Positions 26,381 through 35,212 are shown, numbered from the stretch's first letter. The stretch: 64,000 nt of DNA from an uncultured Gemmatimonadota bacterium (GCA_902825965.1 CADEDA010000003.1:10632-74631), one strand, 5' to 3'. Notes: generated from the letters alone by a model not told the origin. A program made the numbers and translations.

Positions 26381-27692
26381 GCGGCGACTGCCCTGGGAGC
26401 GCGCCGCGCGCGGGCTGGCGCTCGTGCTGCTCGCGCTCGCGCTCGTGCAGGCGCTCCGGGCCGCCGGGCGCGGCGGGCAGCGTCGGGTACACGTCGAGGT
26501 GGGCGCGGCGGACGCCACGGCACCCGGCCCCGCACGGCGCGACTCGCTCGCAGCGCTCGCCCGCGCGGGCGACTCCGTGACCTGGAGTGGAGACGTCGCG
26601 CCGTTGATCGCGTCCGCGGAACCCGTGCGCGAACCCTCCGGTGCCACGCGCTTCACCATCGTGGCCGATGCCGCCGCCGCACTCGGCGACAGCCTGGGGC
26701 CCATCGACTCGCTCGAGACCGGGGGCGGCAGCCTGACCACCGAAGGCGTGCGCGGGCTGTTCGCCGCGCACAGCGGCGCGGCAACGGCGCGGGTGCCGTC
26801 GGCTGCAGCGGCAGTGCTGGGACGCGTGCTCGTCTATGGTCGCGTGGGCTGGGAATCCAAGTTCACCATCGCCGCCCTCGAGGAATCCGGCTGGCAGGTG
26901 GATGCGCGGCTGCGGCTCGGCGACACCACGCTGGTGCGACAGGGACGGACGCTCGAGCCCACGGCCGGGTTGCACGCGGCGCTCGTGGTGCTCGACACCG
27001 CGCTTGAGGGCCGTGCGGCGGCCGTCACGCGTTTCGTGCGGGCGGGTGGTGGCCTGGTGCTGAGCGGCGCAGCCGCCGGCGCGCCCGCGCTGGCCGCACT
27101 CGGCGGCGCGCGGGTGTTGCGCCTCGCCGCCGGTGAAGCCGGTGCGTTCGAGGAAGGCGAGCCGCTGCACGCGCTTCCGTTGCACGTGTTGGGCGCGTTG
27201 CGCCCGGACGCGCTCACGCTGGAGTCCCGTGACGACGTGCCGGCGGTGGTCGCGCGACGCGTGGCCGCCGGGCGCGTCGTGCAGAGCGGATACGCCGAGA
27301 CCTGGCGCTGGCGCATGCAGGGCGAGGCCGGCAGCGTGGCCGAGCATCGCGCGTTCTGGTCACGTCTGGTCGGCACCGCGGCCACGGCTGCCCCCGTGGT
27401 GCCTGCGACCGCCACGGACGGTCCTGCGGTCGCGCCGGCGGTCACGCCGGCGGTCACGCCGGCGGGCACGCGGGCCATCGCGCCGGCGAGCACACCCACG
27501 ATCACGTCCGCGTCGGCTTTGGATGCCGATCCCGCACCGCTCGCGGCGCTGGTCGACGCCCTGGGACCCGCGGTCGCCGCCGCCCCTTCCACTCCCCCCC
27601 AGCGCGAGGCGCTGCCCACTTGGCTTGGTGCCGCTGCGTTGCTGCTGCTCGTCGCCGAGTGGGGATCCCGTCGCGCACGAGGCGCTGCATGA
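26364..27692 (+). CDS. Membrane protein at the end of the BatA operon (GATase-like fold possible)
   Basis: A 442-residue protein with a membrane helix at each end (about residues 17-30 and 422-436, AALLLLVAEWGSRRARG). The central domain has VLVYGRVGWESKFTIAALEE and VTRFVRAGGGLVLSGAAAG, the pattern of glutamine-amidotransferase-like domains in BatA-linked proteins. The C-terminal linker (residues about 335-385) is Ala/Pro/Thr-rich with repeated VTPAVTPA units. No catalytic Cys is seen at the expected nucleophile elbow. The short C-terminal helix closely resembles that of the BatA-like protein two genes upstream (LLLLAEWG against LLLVAEWG). Confidence 0.72.
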   Translation: MPSPAERRLPWERAARGLALVLLALALVQALRAAGRGGQRRVHVEVGAADATAPGPARRDSLAALARAGDSVTWSGDVAPLIASAEPVREPSGATRFTIVADAAAALGDSLGPIDSLETGGGSLTTEGVRGLFAAHSGAATARVPSAAAAVLGRVLVYGRVGWESKFTIAALEESGWQVDARLRLGDTTLVRQGRTLEPTAGLHAALVVLDTALEGRAAAVTRFVRAGGGLVLSGAAAGAPALAALGGARVLRLAAGEAGAFEEGEPLHALPLHVLGALRPDALTLESRDDVPAVVARRVAAGRVVQSGYAETWRWRMQGEAGSVAEHRAFWSRLVGTAATAAPVVPATATDGPAVAPAVTPAVTPAGTRAIAPASTPTITSASALDADPAPLAALVDALGPAVAAAPSTPPQREALPTWLGAAALLLLVAEWGSRRARGAA

Positions 27693-28612
27693 CACTCGCG
27701 TTCATCTCCCACTCCGACGTCGGTCGGCACGACAACGGGTGGAACCATCCGGAGCACGTGGGACGCGTGCGCGCCATCACGCGGGCGCTGCGCTACCATC
27801 CGGAGTTGTTCACCACGCTGGAGCACGTGGAGGGCGGCCACGCGAGCGAGGACGCCCTCGCCCTCGCACATGACCGCAACTACATCGCGCGGGTCCGCGA
27901 CACCGCCGCCGCCGGTGGCGGCCGCTTCGATGCCGACACCGTCGCCAGCGAGGGCTCCTGGGATGCCGCGACCGCGGGCGCCGGCTGCGTCCTCGAGGCG
28001 GTGGACCGCGCACTCGACGGGCGCAACCGGCGGAGTTTCGCGGCCGTCCGGCCGCCCGGGCACCACGCCCTGCGGGCGCAGGCGATGGGGTTCTGCCTGT
28101 TCGGGAACGTCGCGATCGCGGCGCATCACGCGCGGGCCCGCGGTGCGCGTCGCGTGCTGATCGTCGACTGGGACGTCCACCACGGCAACGGGACGCAGGC
28201 GCTCGTGGAGCATGAGCCGGACATCCACTTCGTCTCGATGCACCAGTGGCCTTGGTATCCGGGCTCGGGGGCCGCGGACGATCGCGGGCCGCACGGCTCG
28301 GTGTGGAACGCCCCGATGGCGGCGGGCCTCGCGGCCTCGCGCTACCGCGAGACACTGCTTGCCGCGGTCGACGCGGCCACCGACGGTTGGACACCCGACC
28401 TCGTGCTCATCTCGGCCGGATTCGATTCCCTCGCCGGGGATCCGCTCGGCGGGTTCACGCTCGAACTCGACGACGTGGGCGTCCTCACGCGCGCGCTGGT
28501 GGAGCGGGCCGAGCGCTGGTGCGGTGGGCGCGTGGTGAGCGCGCTGGAGGGCGGCTACGCTCCGGAGCGCGTCGGCGCGGCGGTCATCGCACACCTCGAG
28601 GGGTTGCGGTAA
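27689..28612 (+). CDS. Histone-deacetylase-family (acetylpolyamine/acetoin-type) hydrolase
   Basis: A zinc-dependent amidohydrolase of the arginase/deacetylase fold. Signatures are WNHPEHVGRVRAI, AVRPPGHHALRAQAMGFCLF with the tandem active-site His, and VLIVDWDVHHGNGTQAL with the zinc Asp and His. ISAGFDSLAGDPLGG carries the second zinc Asp. The 307-residue length matches bacterial homologues. Substrates in bacteria are usually acetylated small molecules such as polyamines, but cannot be read from sequence. The ATG overlaps the upstream stop (ATGA), so it is the last gene of the MoxR operon. Confidence 0.92.
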   Translation: MTLAFISHSDVGRHDNGWNHPEHVGRVRAITRALRYHPELFTTLEHVEGGHASEDALALAHDRNYIARVRDTAAAGGGRFDADTVASEGSWDAATAGAGCVLEAVDRALDGRNRRSFAAVRPPGHHALRAQAMGFCLFGNVAIAAHHARARGARRVLIVDWDVHHGNGTQALVEHEPDIHFVSMHQWPWYPGSGAADDRGPHGSVWNAPMAAGLAASRYRETLLAAVDAATDGWTPDLVLISAGFDSLAGDPLGGFTLELDDVGVLTRALVERAERWCGGRVVSALEGGYAPERVGAAVIAHLEGLR

Positions 28613-28615
28613 CTT
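28610..28615 (+). promoter_or_regulatory. Candidate -10 element of corA, predicted leaderless
   Basis: TAACTT overlaps the TAA stop of the deacetylase gene and ends five bases before the corA ATG. No Shine-Dalgarno sequence precedes that ATG. The -35 region is weak. Confidence 0.5.
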
Positions 28616-28620
28616 CCCGC

Positions 28621-29673
28621 ATGCCCAAGCGCCGCAAGAGCAAGTCGCTGCGCCTCCGCGAGGTGCAGGAGCCGCAGGCGGTCGTCACCGAGAGCCGCCC
28701 GCGGTCCTGGTACCGCGCACCGGATGGCAGTCTGCGCCGGGACATCGAGCCGCGCGAGTTCCTCGAGATCGTGCAGGGCGGGCGCGGCCTGCTGTGGGTG
28801 GACATCGACCTCCGCAGCCACGCCCAGCATGCGCTGCTGGAGAAGGTCTTCAAGTTCCATCCGCTGAGCGTCGAGGACACGCTCTCGCCCGACGGGCGCG
28901 TGAAGTTCGAGGAGTTCCCGGAGTACGCCCTCGCGGTGGTGCGCGCGGTGCGCTTCGTGAACGAGACCGAGGACCTCTACGACATCGAGACCTTCAATCT
29001 CTGGTGCTTCATCGGCCGCAACCTCGTGGTGACCGTGCACGGGCAGCACGCCCCCGGCGTGGACGCGACCACGGAGCGGCTCTCCCGGGCGCCGGACCTC
29101 ATGGAGCGCGGCCCCGGACGCTTGATGCACCATATCCTCGACGCGACCGTGGATGCGTACTTCCCCGTGATCGACCAGCTCGACGAGTTCGTCGACGGGT
29201 TGGAGGAGCGCGTGTTCGTGCAGTTCGAGCAGGAAGCGCTGCGCGACATCTTCTCGGTGAAGCGGCTCGTGCTGCAGCTCAAGCGGCACCTCGCCCCCAT
29301 GCGCGAGGTCTTCAACACCCTGCAGAGCCGGCCCTGCGGGTTCATCCCGCCCGAGACGCAACTGTACTTCCGCGACGTCTACGACCACGTCATCCGGCTG
29401 AACGAGTCGCTGGACACCTACCGCGACCTGCTCTCGAGCACCATGGACTCGTACCTCACGCAGGTCTCGAACCGCATGGGGAAGGTGACCAAGGGCCTGA
29501 CCGTCGTCGCGACGCTCAGCGTGCCGTTCGTGGTGGTGAGCGGCATGTGGGGCATGAACTTCCAGGACGTGCCGCTCTCCGACTGGGCGCATGGCTTCTG
29601 GGTTATGCTTGCCGTGCAGCTCGGGCTCGGCGGCCTGCTGCTCTGGGTGCTGGACCGCCGCGGTTGGTTGTAG
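28621..29673 (+). CDS. corA: CorA-family magnesium/cobalt transporter
   Basis: CorA forms a pentameric inner-membrane channel for divalent cations. The protein has a long acidic and helical cytoplasmic part. It ends with two membrane helices joined by the family signature: VVVSGMWGMNF places the GMN motif at the pore mouth, followed by the second helix (FWVMLAVQLGLGGLLLWVL). The 350-residue length is standard. The first 20 residues are Lys/Arg-rich (MPKRRKSKSLRLRE). The ATG at 28621 is the only start that does not run deep into the preceding gene. Confidence 0.93.
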   Translation: MPKRRKSKSLRLREVQEPQAVVTESRPRSWYRAPDGSLRRDIEPREFLEIVQGGRGLLWVDIDLRSHAQHALLEKVFKFHPLSVEDTLSPDGRVKFEEFPEYALAVVRAVRFVNETEDLYDIETFNLWCFIGRNLVVTVHGQHAPGVDATTERLSRAPDLMERGPGRLMHHILDATVDAYFPVIDQLDEFVDGLEERVFVQFEQEALRDIFSVKRLVLQLKRHLAPMREVFNTLQSRPCGFIPPETQLYFRDVYDHVIRLNESLDTYRDLLSSTMDSYLTQVSNRMGKVTKGLTVVATLSVPFVVVSGMWGMNFQDVPLSDWAHGFWVMLAVQLGLGGLLLWVLDRRGWL

Positions 29674-29676
29674 ATT
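29671..29676 (+). promoter_or_regulatory. Candidate -10 element of the kinase gene, predicted leaderless
   Basis: TAGATT overlaps the corA stop and ends six bases before the GTG start, the same spacing as at trpS, at 33007 and at ggt. Confidence 0.5.
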
Positions 29677-29682
29677 CCCCGC

Positions 29683-30666
29683 GTGTTCTGCCCTGACTGC
29701 GGGACCTGGAACCGGAGCGCGGCCCGCACCTGCGGGCAGTGCAACACGGTGCTGCCCACCATCGAGGCGCCGGTGGAGGCGCCCGACCACCTCATCACGT
29801 CCCTGCGCGAGGCCACCGGCCAGCGCTACAAGATTGTGCGGCGCGTCGGCAGCGGCGGCATGGCGGACGTGTACGAGGCCCGACACCACATGCTCGACCG
29901 GCCGCTCGCGGTGAAGGTGCTGCACGCGCACCTCGCGCGGGAGCAGGAGATGCGCGTGCGGTTCCGCCGGGAGGCCGAGGCGGCGAGCCGCCTGCTGCAC
30001 CCGTTCATCTGCGCCCCGCTCGACTACGGCGAGACCGAGGAAGCGGTCTACATCGTGCTGCCGTTCATCAACGGCGGCTGTCTCGCCGACGACCTGGCGG
30101 CGACACGCACCATCGTGCCCGCGCGAGCGGCGCGCATCGCCGCACAGGTCGCGACCGCCCTCGACTACGCGACGCGGCACGGGATCATCCACCGCGACGT
30201 GAAGCCCGACAACGTGCTGTTCGACGAGGACGGCAATGCCATCCTCACCGACTTCGGCATCGCGACCGCGCACTTCCACGGTCGGCTCACGGCCGGCGGC
30301 CGGGCCATGGGGACGCCCCACTACATGGCGCCGGAACAGGCGATGGGCCGCTTCGTCGACGGACGCGCCGACCTGTACGCGGTGGGCGTGATGCTCTACG
30401 AGTGCCTGATCGGCGTCACGCCGTTCGACGGACCGGACGGCTACGCGATCGGCTACAAGCACGTCCACGAGCTCCCCACGCCGCTGGAGAAGATCGCGCC
30501 GCAACTGCCCAAGGGCCTCGCGGCCATCACCATGCGCTGCCTCGAGAAGGCGCCCGAGATGCGCTACCAGCGCGGGCACGACCTCGCCGAGGCGATCTAC
30601 GATTGGCTGCACACCGAGGGGGTGCATGACGGATCCCCGGTGCGCGCCGCGCGACCGGTCGAATGA
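29683..30666 (+). CDS. Soluble Ser/Thr protein kinase with N-terminal zinc ribbon
   Basis: A 327-residue Hanks-type kinase. Residues 1-20 form a zinc ribbon (CPDC and CGQC). The kinase core follows: glycine loop VGSGGMADVYEA, catalytic Lys in LAVKVLHAH, HRDVKPDN catalytic loop, DFG, then GTPHYMAPEQA in the activation segment. There is no membrane helix or extra output domain, so unlike the other two kinases in the window it should be cytosolic. The GTG start lies directly behind a TAGATT element. It is followed after 10 bases by priA, with which it may be cotranscribed. Confidence 0.92.
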   Translation: MFCPDCGTWNRSAARTCGQCNTVLPTIEAPVEAPDHLITSLREATGQRYKIVRRVGSGGMADVYEARHHMLDRPLAVKVLHAHLAREQEMRVRFRREAEAASRLLHPFICAPLDYGETEEAVYIVLPFINGGCLADDLAATRTIVPARAARIAAQVATALDYATRHGIIHRDVKPDNVLFDEDGNAILTDFGIATAHFHGRLTAGGRAMGTPHYMAPEQAMGRFVDGRADLYAVGVMLYECLIGVTPFDGPDGYAIGYKHVHELPTPLEKIAPQLPKGLAAITMRCLEKAPEMRYQRGHDLAEAIYDWLHTEGVHDGSPVRAARPVE

Positions 30667-30676
30667 AGGCGGGGTG

Positions 30677-32944
30677 ATGGACGCCGTCGCCCCGGGGCGC
30701 CCGCGCCTCGTCGAGGTCGCGCTCCCGCTCCCGCTGCTCAAGACGTTCACCTACGCCGTCCCGGAGACGACGCGGCACCCGCTGGTGCCGGGCAGCCGCG
30801 TCGTGGTGCCGGTCCGCAACCAGCGCGCCATCGGGCTCTGCGTCGGCGAGAGCGACGGTCGCGCGCTCGGCGACACCGCGGCGAAGCTGCTGCTCGACGT
30901 CCCGGACGCCGAACCGGCGCTCGACGCCGGCATGCTCGCCGTCTGTCGCTGGATCAGCGACTACCACGTGGTGCCCCTGGGGCTCGTGTGCCGCGCGGTG
31001 CTGCCCGCCGCGCTCACCGTGGCCGCACGGCCGGCGCCCGCGGGGAAGTCCGAGCGCATGCTCGTGCTGGCGTCCGAGCTCCCCACGCTCGTCGCCCGCG
31101 AGGCGGCGTTCCGCCGCGCGCCGCAGCAGCGCGCGCTCTTCGAGCTGCTCGAGCAGCTCGGGGGGCGTGCCCCCGTGTCGACCCTCGTCGCCCAGCTCCG
31201 TTGCACGGGCGCCGTGGTGCAGGGCCTGGTCCAGCGCGGATTCGCGCGCATCGAACGCGAGGGCCGGCATCGGGACCCGTTCGCCGCGCGTGCGCCGGAC
31301 GCGGCGCCCACGGTGCAGGCCACCGCGGCGCAGCAGCGCGCCATCGACGCGATCATCGCCGGCGCGCCGGGTGCGAGCTTCCTGCTCCACGGCATCACGG
31401 GCAGCGGCAAGACCCTCGTGTACCTGCGCGTGCTCGAGCACGTCGTGCGCGTGGAGCGGCGCAGCGCCATCGTGCTCGTGCCGGAGATCGCGCTGACGCC
31501 GCAGACGGTGGACCGCTTCCGCGCCGTCTTCGGCGACCAGGTCGCGGTGCTGCACTCCGGGCTCTCCGACGGCGAACGGCTCGACGCCTGGCGGGCGCTG
31601 CGCCGCGGGGACAAGCGCATCGCCGTCGGGGCCCGCTCCGCCGTGTTCGCGCCGCTCGCCGACCTCGGCGCCATCATCGTCGATGAGGAGCACGAGGCCA
31701 GCTACAAGCAGGCGGAGACGCCACGGTACCACGCGCGCGACGTCGCCCTGGTGCGTGCCCGGCACGCCGGCGCCCGCTGCGTGCTCGGCAGTGCGACCCC
31801 GAGCCTCGAGAGCTGGCAGAACTGCCTCGACGCTCGGCACACGCTGCTGTCGCTGCCGGAGCGGGTGGGCGGCGGGCGCCTGCCCGCCGTGCACGTGGTG
31901 GACCTCCGGCAGGAACAGAAGGTCGCGACGCCGGAGGAACGGGCCCGCCGCCTGGTGATCTCGGCGCCGCTCGAGGCGGCGCTGCGCCAGCGACTCTCCC
32001 GCGGCGAGCAGAGCATCCTGCTGCTCAACCGGCGCGGGTACGCGTCGTTCGTGCAGTGCCCGGACGGGCACGTGGCCGTGTGTCCCGATTGTTCCATCTC
32101 GCTCACGTACCACCGCACGCCGGAGCGGCTCGTCTGTCACTACTGCCTCCACCAGGAGGACGCCGCGCGGAGCTGCCCCGACTGCGGGCAGGCGATGGCG
32201 CGGCAGCGCGGGATCGGCACGCAGCAGGTGGAGCGTCTGCTGGTGGAACGCCTGCCCAGCGCGCGCGTCGCACGCATGGACGTCGACACCACGAGCGGGA
32301 AATGGGCCCACAGCGCCATCCTCGACCGCGTCGGACGCGGGGAGGTGGATATCCTGCTCGGGACCCAGATGATCGCGAAGGGACTGGACTTCGCCAACGT
32401 GACGCTCGTGGGGGTGATCGACGCGGATGTGGGCATCAACCTCCCCGACTTCCGCGCGAGCGAACGCACGTTCCAGCTGCTGAGCCAAGTGGCGGGACGC
32501 GCGGGGCGCGGGCCCAAGGGTGGCGAGGTGTTCATCCAGACCCGCGTGCCCGGCCATCACGCGGTGCGCCACGCGGCCACGCATGACTACCACGGCTTCG
32601 TGGCCGAGGAGCTGCCGTCACGGAGCAGTCCGCCGTACCCGCCCACCACGCGGCTCGCGAACATCGTCGTGAGCGGTCCCGAGGAGGTGGCGGTCGCGGC
32701 GCTGGCGCGCGATGTCACCGAGTGGCTCGAGCATGCGGTGCTGCGCTTCTCGCTGGCCATCACGGTGCTGGGGCCGGCACCCTGTCCGGTGGAGCGGATC
32801 CAAACGCGCTACCGCTGGCACACCATGCTCAAGACCGGCGACGGGAAGCAGCTCACCCGGCTGCTCCGCGGCCTCATGGGCTGGGTGGACGTGGCGGCGG
32901 ACCTGCGCGTGGTGGTGGACCGCGATCCCGTCTCGCTGCTCTGA
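30677..32944 (+). CDS. priA: Primosomal protein N' (PriA helicase)
   Basis: This superfamily 2 helicase restarts stalled replication forks. The N-terminal DNA-binding domain (residues 1-100) is followed by Walker A HGITGSGKTLVYL, Walker B IIVDEEHEASYKQ, and QSILLLNRRGYASF. The zinc-binding insertion has eight cysteines in four pairs (CPDGHVAVCPDC, CHYC, CPDC). Later come GTQMIAKGLDF and QVAGRAGRG. The length is 755 residues. ATG 30677 was chosen because it begins MDAVAPGRPRLVEVALPLPL, where homology-type sequence starts, and has AAGGCGG upstream. Confidence 0.96.
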   Translation: MDAVAPGRPRLVEVALPLPLLKTFTYAVPETTRHPLVPGSRVVVPVRNQRAIGLCVGESDGRALGDTAAKLLLDVPDAEPALDAGMLAVCRWISDYHVVPLGLVCRAVLPAALTVAARPAPAGKSERMLVLASELPTLVAREAAFRRAPQQRALFELLEQLGGRAPVSTLVAQLRCTGAVVQGLVQRGFARIEREGRHRDPFAARAPDAAPTVQATAAQQRAIDAIIAGAPGASFLLHGITGSGKTLVYLRVLEHVVRVERRSAIVLVPEIALTPQTVDRFRAVFGDQVAVLHSGLSDGERLDAWRALRRGDKRIAVGARSAVFAPLADLGAIIVDEEHEASYKQAETPRYHARDVALVRARHAGARCVLGSATPSLESWQNCLDARHTLLSLPERVGGGRLPAVHVVDLRQEQKVATPEERARRLVISAPLEAALRQRLSRGEQSILLLNRRGYASFVQCPDGHVAVCPDCSISLTYHRTPERLVCHYCLHQEDAARSCPDCGQAMARQRGIGTQQVERLLVERLPSARVARMDVDTTSGKWAHSAILDRVGRGEVDILLGTQMIAKGLDFANVTLVGVIDADVGINLPDFRASERTFQLLSQVAGRAGRGPKGGEVFIQTRVPGHHAVRHAATHDYHGFVAEELPSRSSPPYPPTTRLANIVVSGPEEVAVAALARDVTEWLEHAVLRFSLAITVLGPAPCPVERIQTRYRWHTMLKTGDGKQLTRLLRGLMGWVDVAADLRVVVDRDPVSLL

Positions 32945-32994
32945 GCCGCGGCGTGCGGGGTCGACCGCCCGCTGTGGTGCCGCAGTCCCCCCGC

Positions 32995-33000
32995 TAGATT
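32995..33000 (+). promoter_or_regulatory. Candidate -10 element of the 33007 gene, predicted leaderless
   Basis: TAGATT ends exactly six bases before the ATG at 33007, in a 62-base gap after priA. A weak CTGTGG sits 17 bases upstream. Confidence 0.5.
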
Positions 33001-33006
33001 TCGGCC

Positions 33007-33411
33007 ATGACCCAGCAGACGATCCCCCTCGCCTCGGACGCCCGCGAACGGTTCCTCCTCGCCATCGCGGACGCGGTGCCGGCCGAGCGCCTGTCGGAGA
33101 TCCACTTCTTCCCGCCCATCCGCCAAGGCACCCTCGAGACCGGCGTCGCCGTCGTCGCGGCGGCGCCCGAGGGCGAGGCCGGGGAGCGGCATGTCGTGTT
33201 CAGTGCGCGCTACCGCTGGACGCGGAAGGGGCCGGAGCGCGGCAAGTGGGAGTCGGAGGTGGTGGCCGAGGCGGACGCGCCGCTGGTGACTGTGGAGGCC
33301 GTGGTGCGCGGCGTGCAGCAGCGGGCCAACGAAGCGGTGGAGCCGGAGCGCATGTCCGGCGACGATGCGCGCACGCGGATCTCGGACGCGCGGTGTCGGG
33401 TCACCCCGTAG
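33007..33411 (+). CDS. Hypothetical protein upstream of the Fur-family regulator
   Basis: Not recognised. The 134-residue protein has no signal peptide or membrane helix. The middle reads as an antiparallel sheet (TLETGVAVVAAAPEG, ERHVVFSARYRWTRKGPERG) with a following helix (TVEAVVRGVQQRANEAVEPE). The C-terminus is Arg/Asp-rich. Its 3' end overlaps the regulator gene by 19 bases. Codon use matches neighbours, and a promoter-like element stands at the expected spot, so it is probably real. Function unknown; the overlap suggests coregulation with the Fur-family gene. Confidence 0.65.
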   Translation: MTQQTIPLASDARERFLLAIADAVPAERLSEIHFFPPIRQGTLETGVAVVAAAPEGEAGERHVVFSARYRWTRKGPERGKWESEVVAEADAPLVTVEAVVRGVQQRANEAVEPERMSGDDARTRISDARCRVTP

Positions 33412-33839
33412 TCGACCGGTTCGTGGCGTACCTGCGCGAGCACAACCTGCCCGTCACGGCGCAGCGGCTCGCGATCGCCGACGTGCTCCTCACCTCCGAG
33501 CGGCACCTCTCGGCGGAAGAGGTGGCCCAAGAGGTCTCCTCCCGCGGGCGGGCCGTCGGCACGGCGACCGTCTACCGCGCCATCGACACGCTGTTGGAGA
33601 GCGGACTCCTGGTGGAGCGCGACTTCGGGGAGGGCTTCCGCCGCTTCGAACCCGCGCGGGACATCCCGCACCACGAGCACCTCGTCTGCACCCAGTGCGG
33701 CAAGGTCGAGGAGTTCCGCGATGAGCGACTCGAGCGCATGACCACCATCGTCGCGGAGTCGCGCGGCTTCGCGCGGCAGCGGCACCGCCTCGTCATCCAT
33801 GGGGTGTGCCGCGAGTGCCAGCGCGGCACGGCGGGCTGA
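33393..33839 (+). CDS. Fur-family transcriptional regulator
   Basis: A 148-residue metal-dependent repressor. An N-terminal winged helix (VTAQRLAIADVLL through GTATVYRAIDTLLESGLL) is followed by the dimerisation and metal domain. HHEHLVCTQCGKVEEF and the C-terminal CRECQRG supply two CxxC pairs for a structural zinc. The sequence does not settle Fur, Zur or PerR; the two CxxC pairs and HHEH fit any of them. The start is the GTG at 33393, inside the preceding gene. The downstream ccdA start overlaps its stop (TGATG), so it may share a transcript with cytochrome c or thiol-redox functions. Confidence 0.9.
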   Translation: MSGHPVVDRFVAYLREHNLPVTAQRLAIADVLLTSERHLSAEEVAQEVSSRGRAVGTATVYRAIDTLLESGLLVERDFGEGFRRFEPARDIPHHEHLVCTQCGKVEEFRDERLERMTTIVAESRGFARQRHRLVIHGVCRECQRGTAG

Positions 33840-34570
33840 TGGACGGCGGCGCCGGCTCGCTCGGGCTGTTGGTCGCCTTCTTCGCGGGCTTGCTGAGCTT
33901 CCTCAGCCCCTGCGTGCTGCCGCTGGTGCCGAGCTACGTCACGTTCATCACCGGCATGACGCTGGAGGACCTGCAGCAATCGCGGCGTGAGACGCTGTTC
34001 CACGCGATCACGTTCGTGCTCGGGTTCTCGCTCATCTTCCTCGCACTCGGGGCCGGCGCCACCGTGTTCGGCCAGATCATGATCCGCTACCGCGACTGGA
34101 TCAGTCGCATCGGTGGCGTGCTGATCATCCTGTTCGGTCTCTACATGCTCGGCGTGTTCAACCTCGGCCTGCTCGCACGCGACACCCGACTGCACCTCGC
34201 CAACAAGCCGATCGGCTTCTTCGGCACGTTCATCGTCGGCATCGCGTTCGGCGCCGGCTGGTCGCCGTGCATCGGCCCCATCCTCGGTGCCATCATGACC
34301 ATGGCGGCGAACGAGGCGGACCTCTCGCGCGGACTCGTGCTGCTCGCCGCCTACTCGGCCGGGCTGGCCGTGCCGTTCCTGCTCGCCGCGGTGATGGTGG
34401 AGCGCTTCCTCGCGGTCTTCGCGAAGCTGCGCCACCGGATGGTGTGGGTGAACCGGATCGCGGGCGCGATGCTCCTCTTCGTCGGGTTCCTGATGGTGAC
34501 CGACCGGTTCACGATGCTCGCGAGCTGGCTGCAGGACTTCACCCCGGAGTTCATCCTCGACCGCATCTGA
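33839..34570 (+). CDS. ccdA: CcdA-type cytochrome c biogenesis / thiol-electron transporter
   Basis: An inner-membrane protein that passes reducing equivalents from cytoplasmic thioredoxin to periplasmic thiol proteins. The 243-residue protein has six hydrophobic segments. The two redox cysteines stand in the family motifs SFLSPCVLPLVPSY (first helix) and GAGWSPCIGPILGAI (fourth region). GTFIVGIAF and YSAGLAVPFLL are also typical. No ResA/DsbE partner is next to it. The ATG overlaps the Fur-family stop. A strong hairpin 14 bases after the stop ends the unit. Confidence 0.94.
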   Translation: MDGGAGSLGLLVAFFAGLLSFLSPCVLPLVPSYVTFITGMTLEDLQQSRRETLFHAITFVLGFSLIFLALGAGATVFGQIMIRYRDWISRIGGVLIILFGLYMLGVFNLGLLARDTRLHLANKPIGFFGTFIVGIAFGAGWSPCIGPILGAIMTMAANEADLSRGLVLLAAYSAGLAVPFLLAAVMVERFLAVFAKLRHRMVWVNRIAGAMLLFVGFLMVTDRFTMLASWLQDFTPEFILDRI

Positions 34571-34583
34571 GCGGCCGGACGCA

Positions 34584-34618
34584 CGACGGGGTCCCGTGCC
34601 GTGCACGGGACCCCGTCG
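34584..34618. terminator. Perfect 16-bp hairpin between convergent genes
   Basis: CGACGGGGTCCCGTGC (34584-34599) and GCACGGGACCCCGTCG (34603-34618) are perfect complements around a three-base loop. It lies between ccdA and the convergent beta-barrel gene, so it can serve both strands. There is no T tract on either side, unlike a textbook intrinsic terminator. Confidence 0.75.
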
Positions 34619-34639
34619 CTGTTCCGGGTGCAGCGTGGC

Positions 34640-35212
34640 TCAGTGCCAGGTCAACCCGACGCCGAACTGCAGGACGCTCACCGACGCCTTGGCGATCGCC
34701 ACGTCGTTGAACTTGAGGTCGTTCTCCGTCGAGCGGAGGTAGTTCACGTACGGCGTCACCGAGAGGTTCGCGCGGATGCGGTAGTCGTACCCGGCCCCGA
34801 GCGTGAAGGCCGCTCCGCGGCTGGTGAGCTCGTCGGTGGCATCACTCGACTTCGCCGCCGAGAGGCCGAGCCCGCCCTTGAGGTAGAGCCCGCTCTGCAC
34901 CTGCGGATACCACTGCACGATCGCGTTGAGGAAGCCGAGCTGCGTGTCCGCGCCGTCGACGTCCTTCATCCAGCCGCTGGACTCGCCGCCGATGAAGAGG
35001 TTGGGACGCAGGTATCCGCCGAGGCGGAGGTAGCCGGAGAGCGCGCTCTCTGAATCGAAGTCGCACCCGTCGCAGTCGATGTTGCCGAGACCGGCGCCGA
35101 GGCCGACGCTGATGCCGAAGCCCTGGCGGGTCTGCGGCAGCGCCGTGGACTGTGCCTCGGCGACGATGGCGCTCGAGGCGAGGAGGAGGGCGGTGCAGAG
35201 GATCTTCTTCAT
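34640..35212 (-). CDS. Outer-membrane beta-barrel protein
   Basis: A small porin-like barrel of the OmpA/OprF transmembrane-domain type. ATG 35212, behind an AGGAG, gives a clear signal peptide (MKKILCTALLLASSAIVAEAQS). The mature part of about 168 residues alternates hydrophobic and polar residues in strands (GFGISVGLGAGL, SGYLRLGGYLRPNLFIGGES, YVNYLRSTEND, VLQFGVGLTWH). It ends in an aromatic strand as barrels do. CDGCD near residue 45 of the precursor is a pair of cysteines of unknown role. Function is not inferable beyond location. Confidence 0.82.
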   Translation of the reverse strand: MKKILCTALLLASSAIVAEAQSTALPQTRQGFGISVGLGAGLGNIDCDGCDFDSESALSGYLRLGGYLRPNLFIGGESSGWMKDVDGADTQLGFLNAIVQWYPQVQSGLYLKGGLGLSAAKSSDATDELTSRGAAFTLGAGYDYRIRANLSVTPYVNYLRSTENDLKFNDVAIAKASVSVLQFGVGLTWH

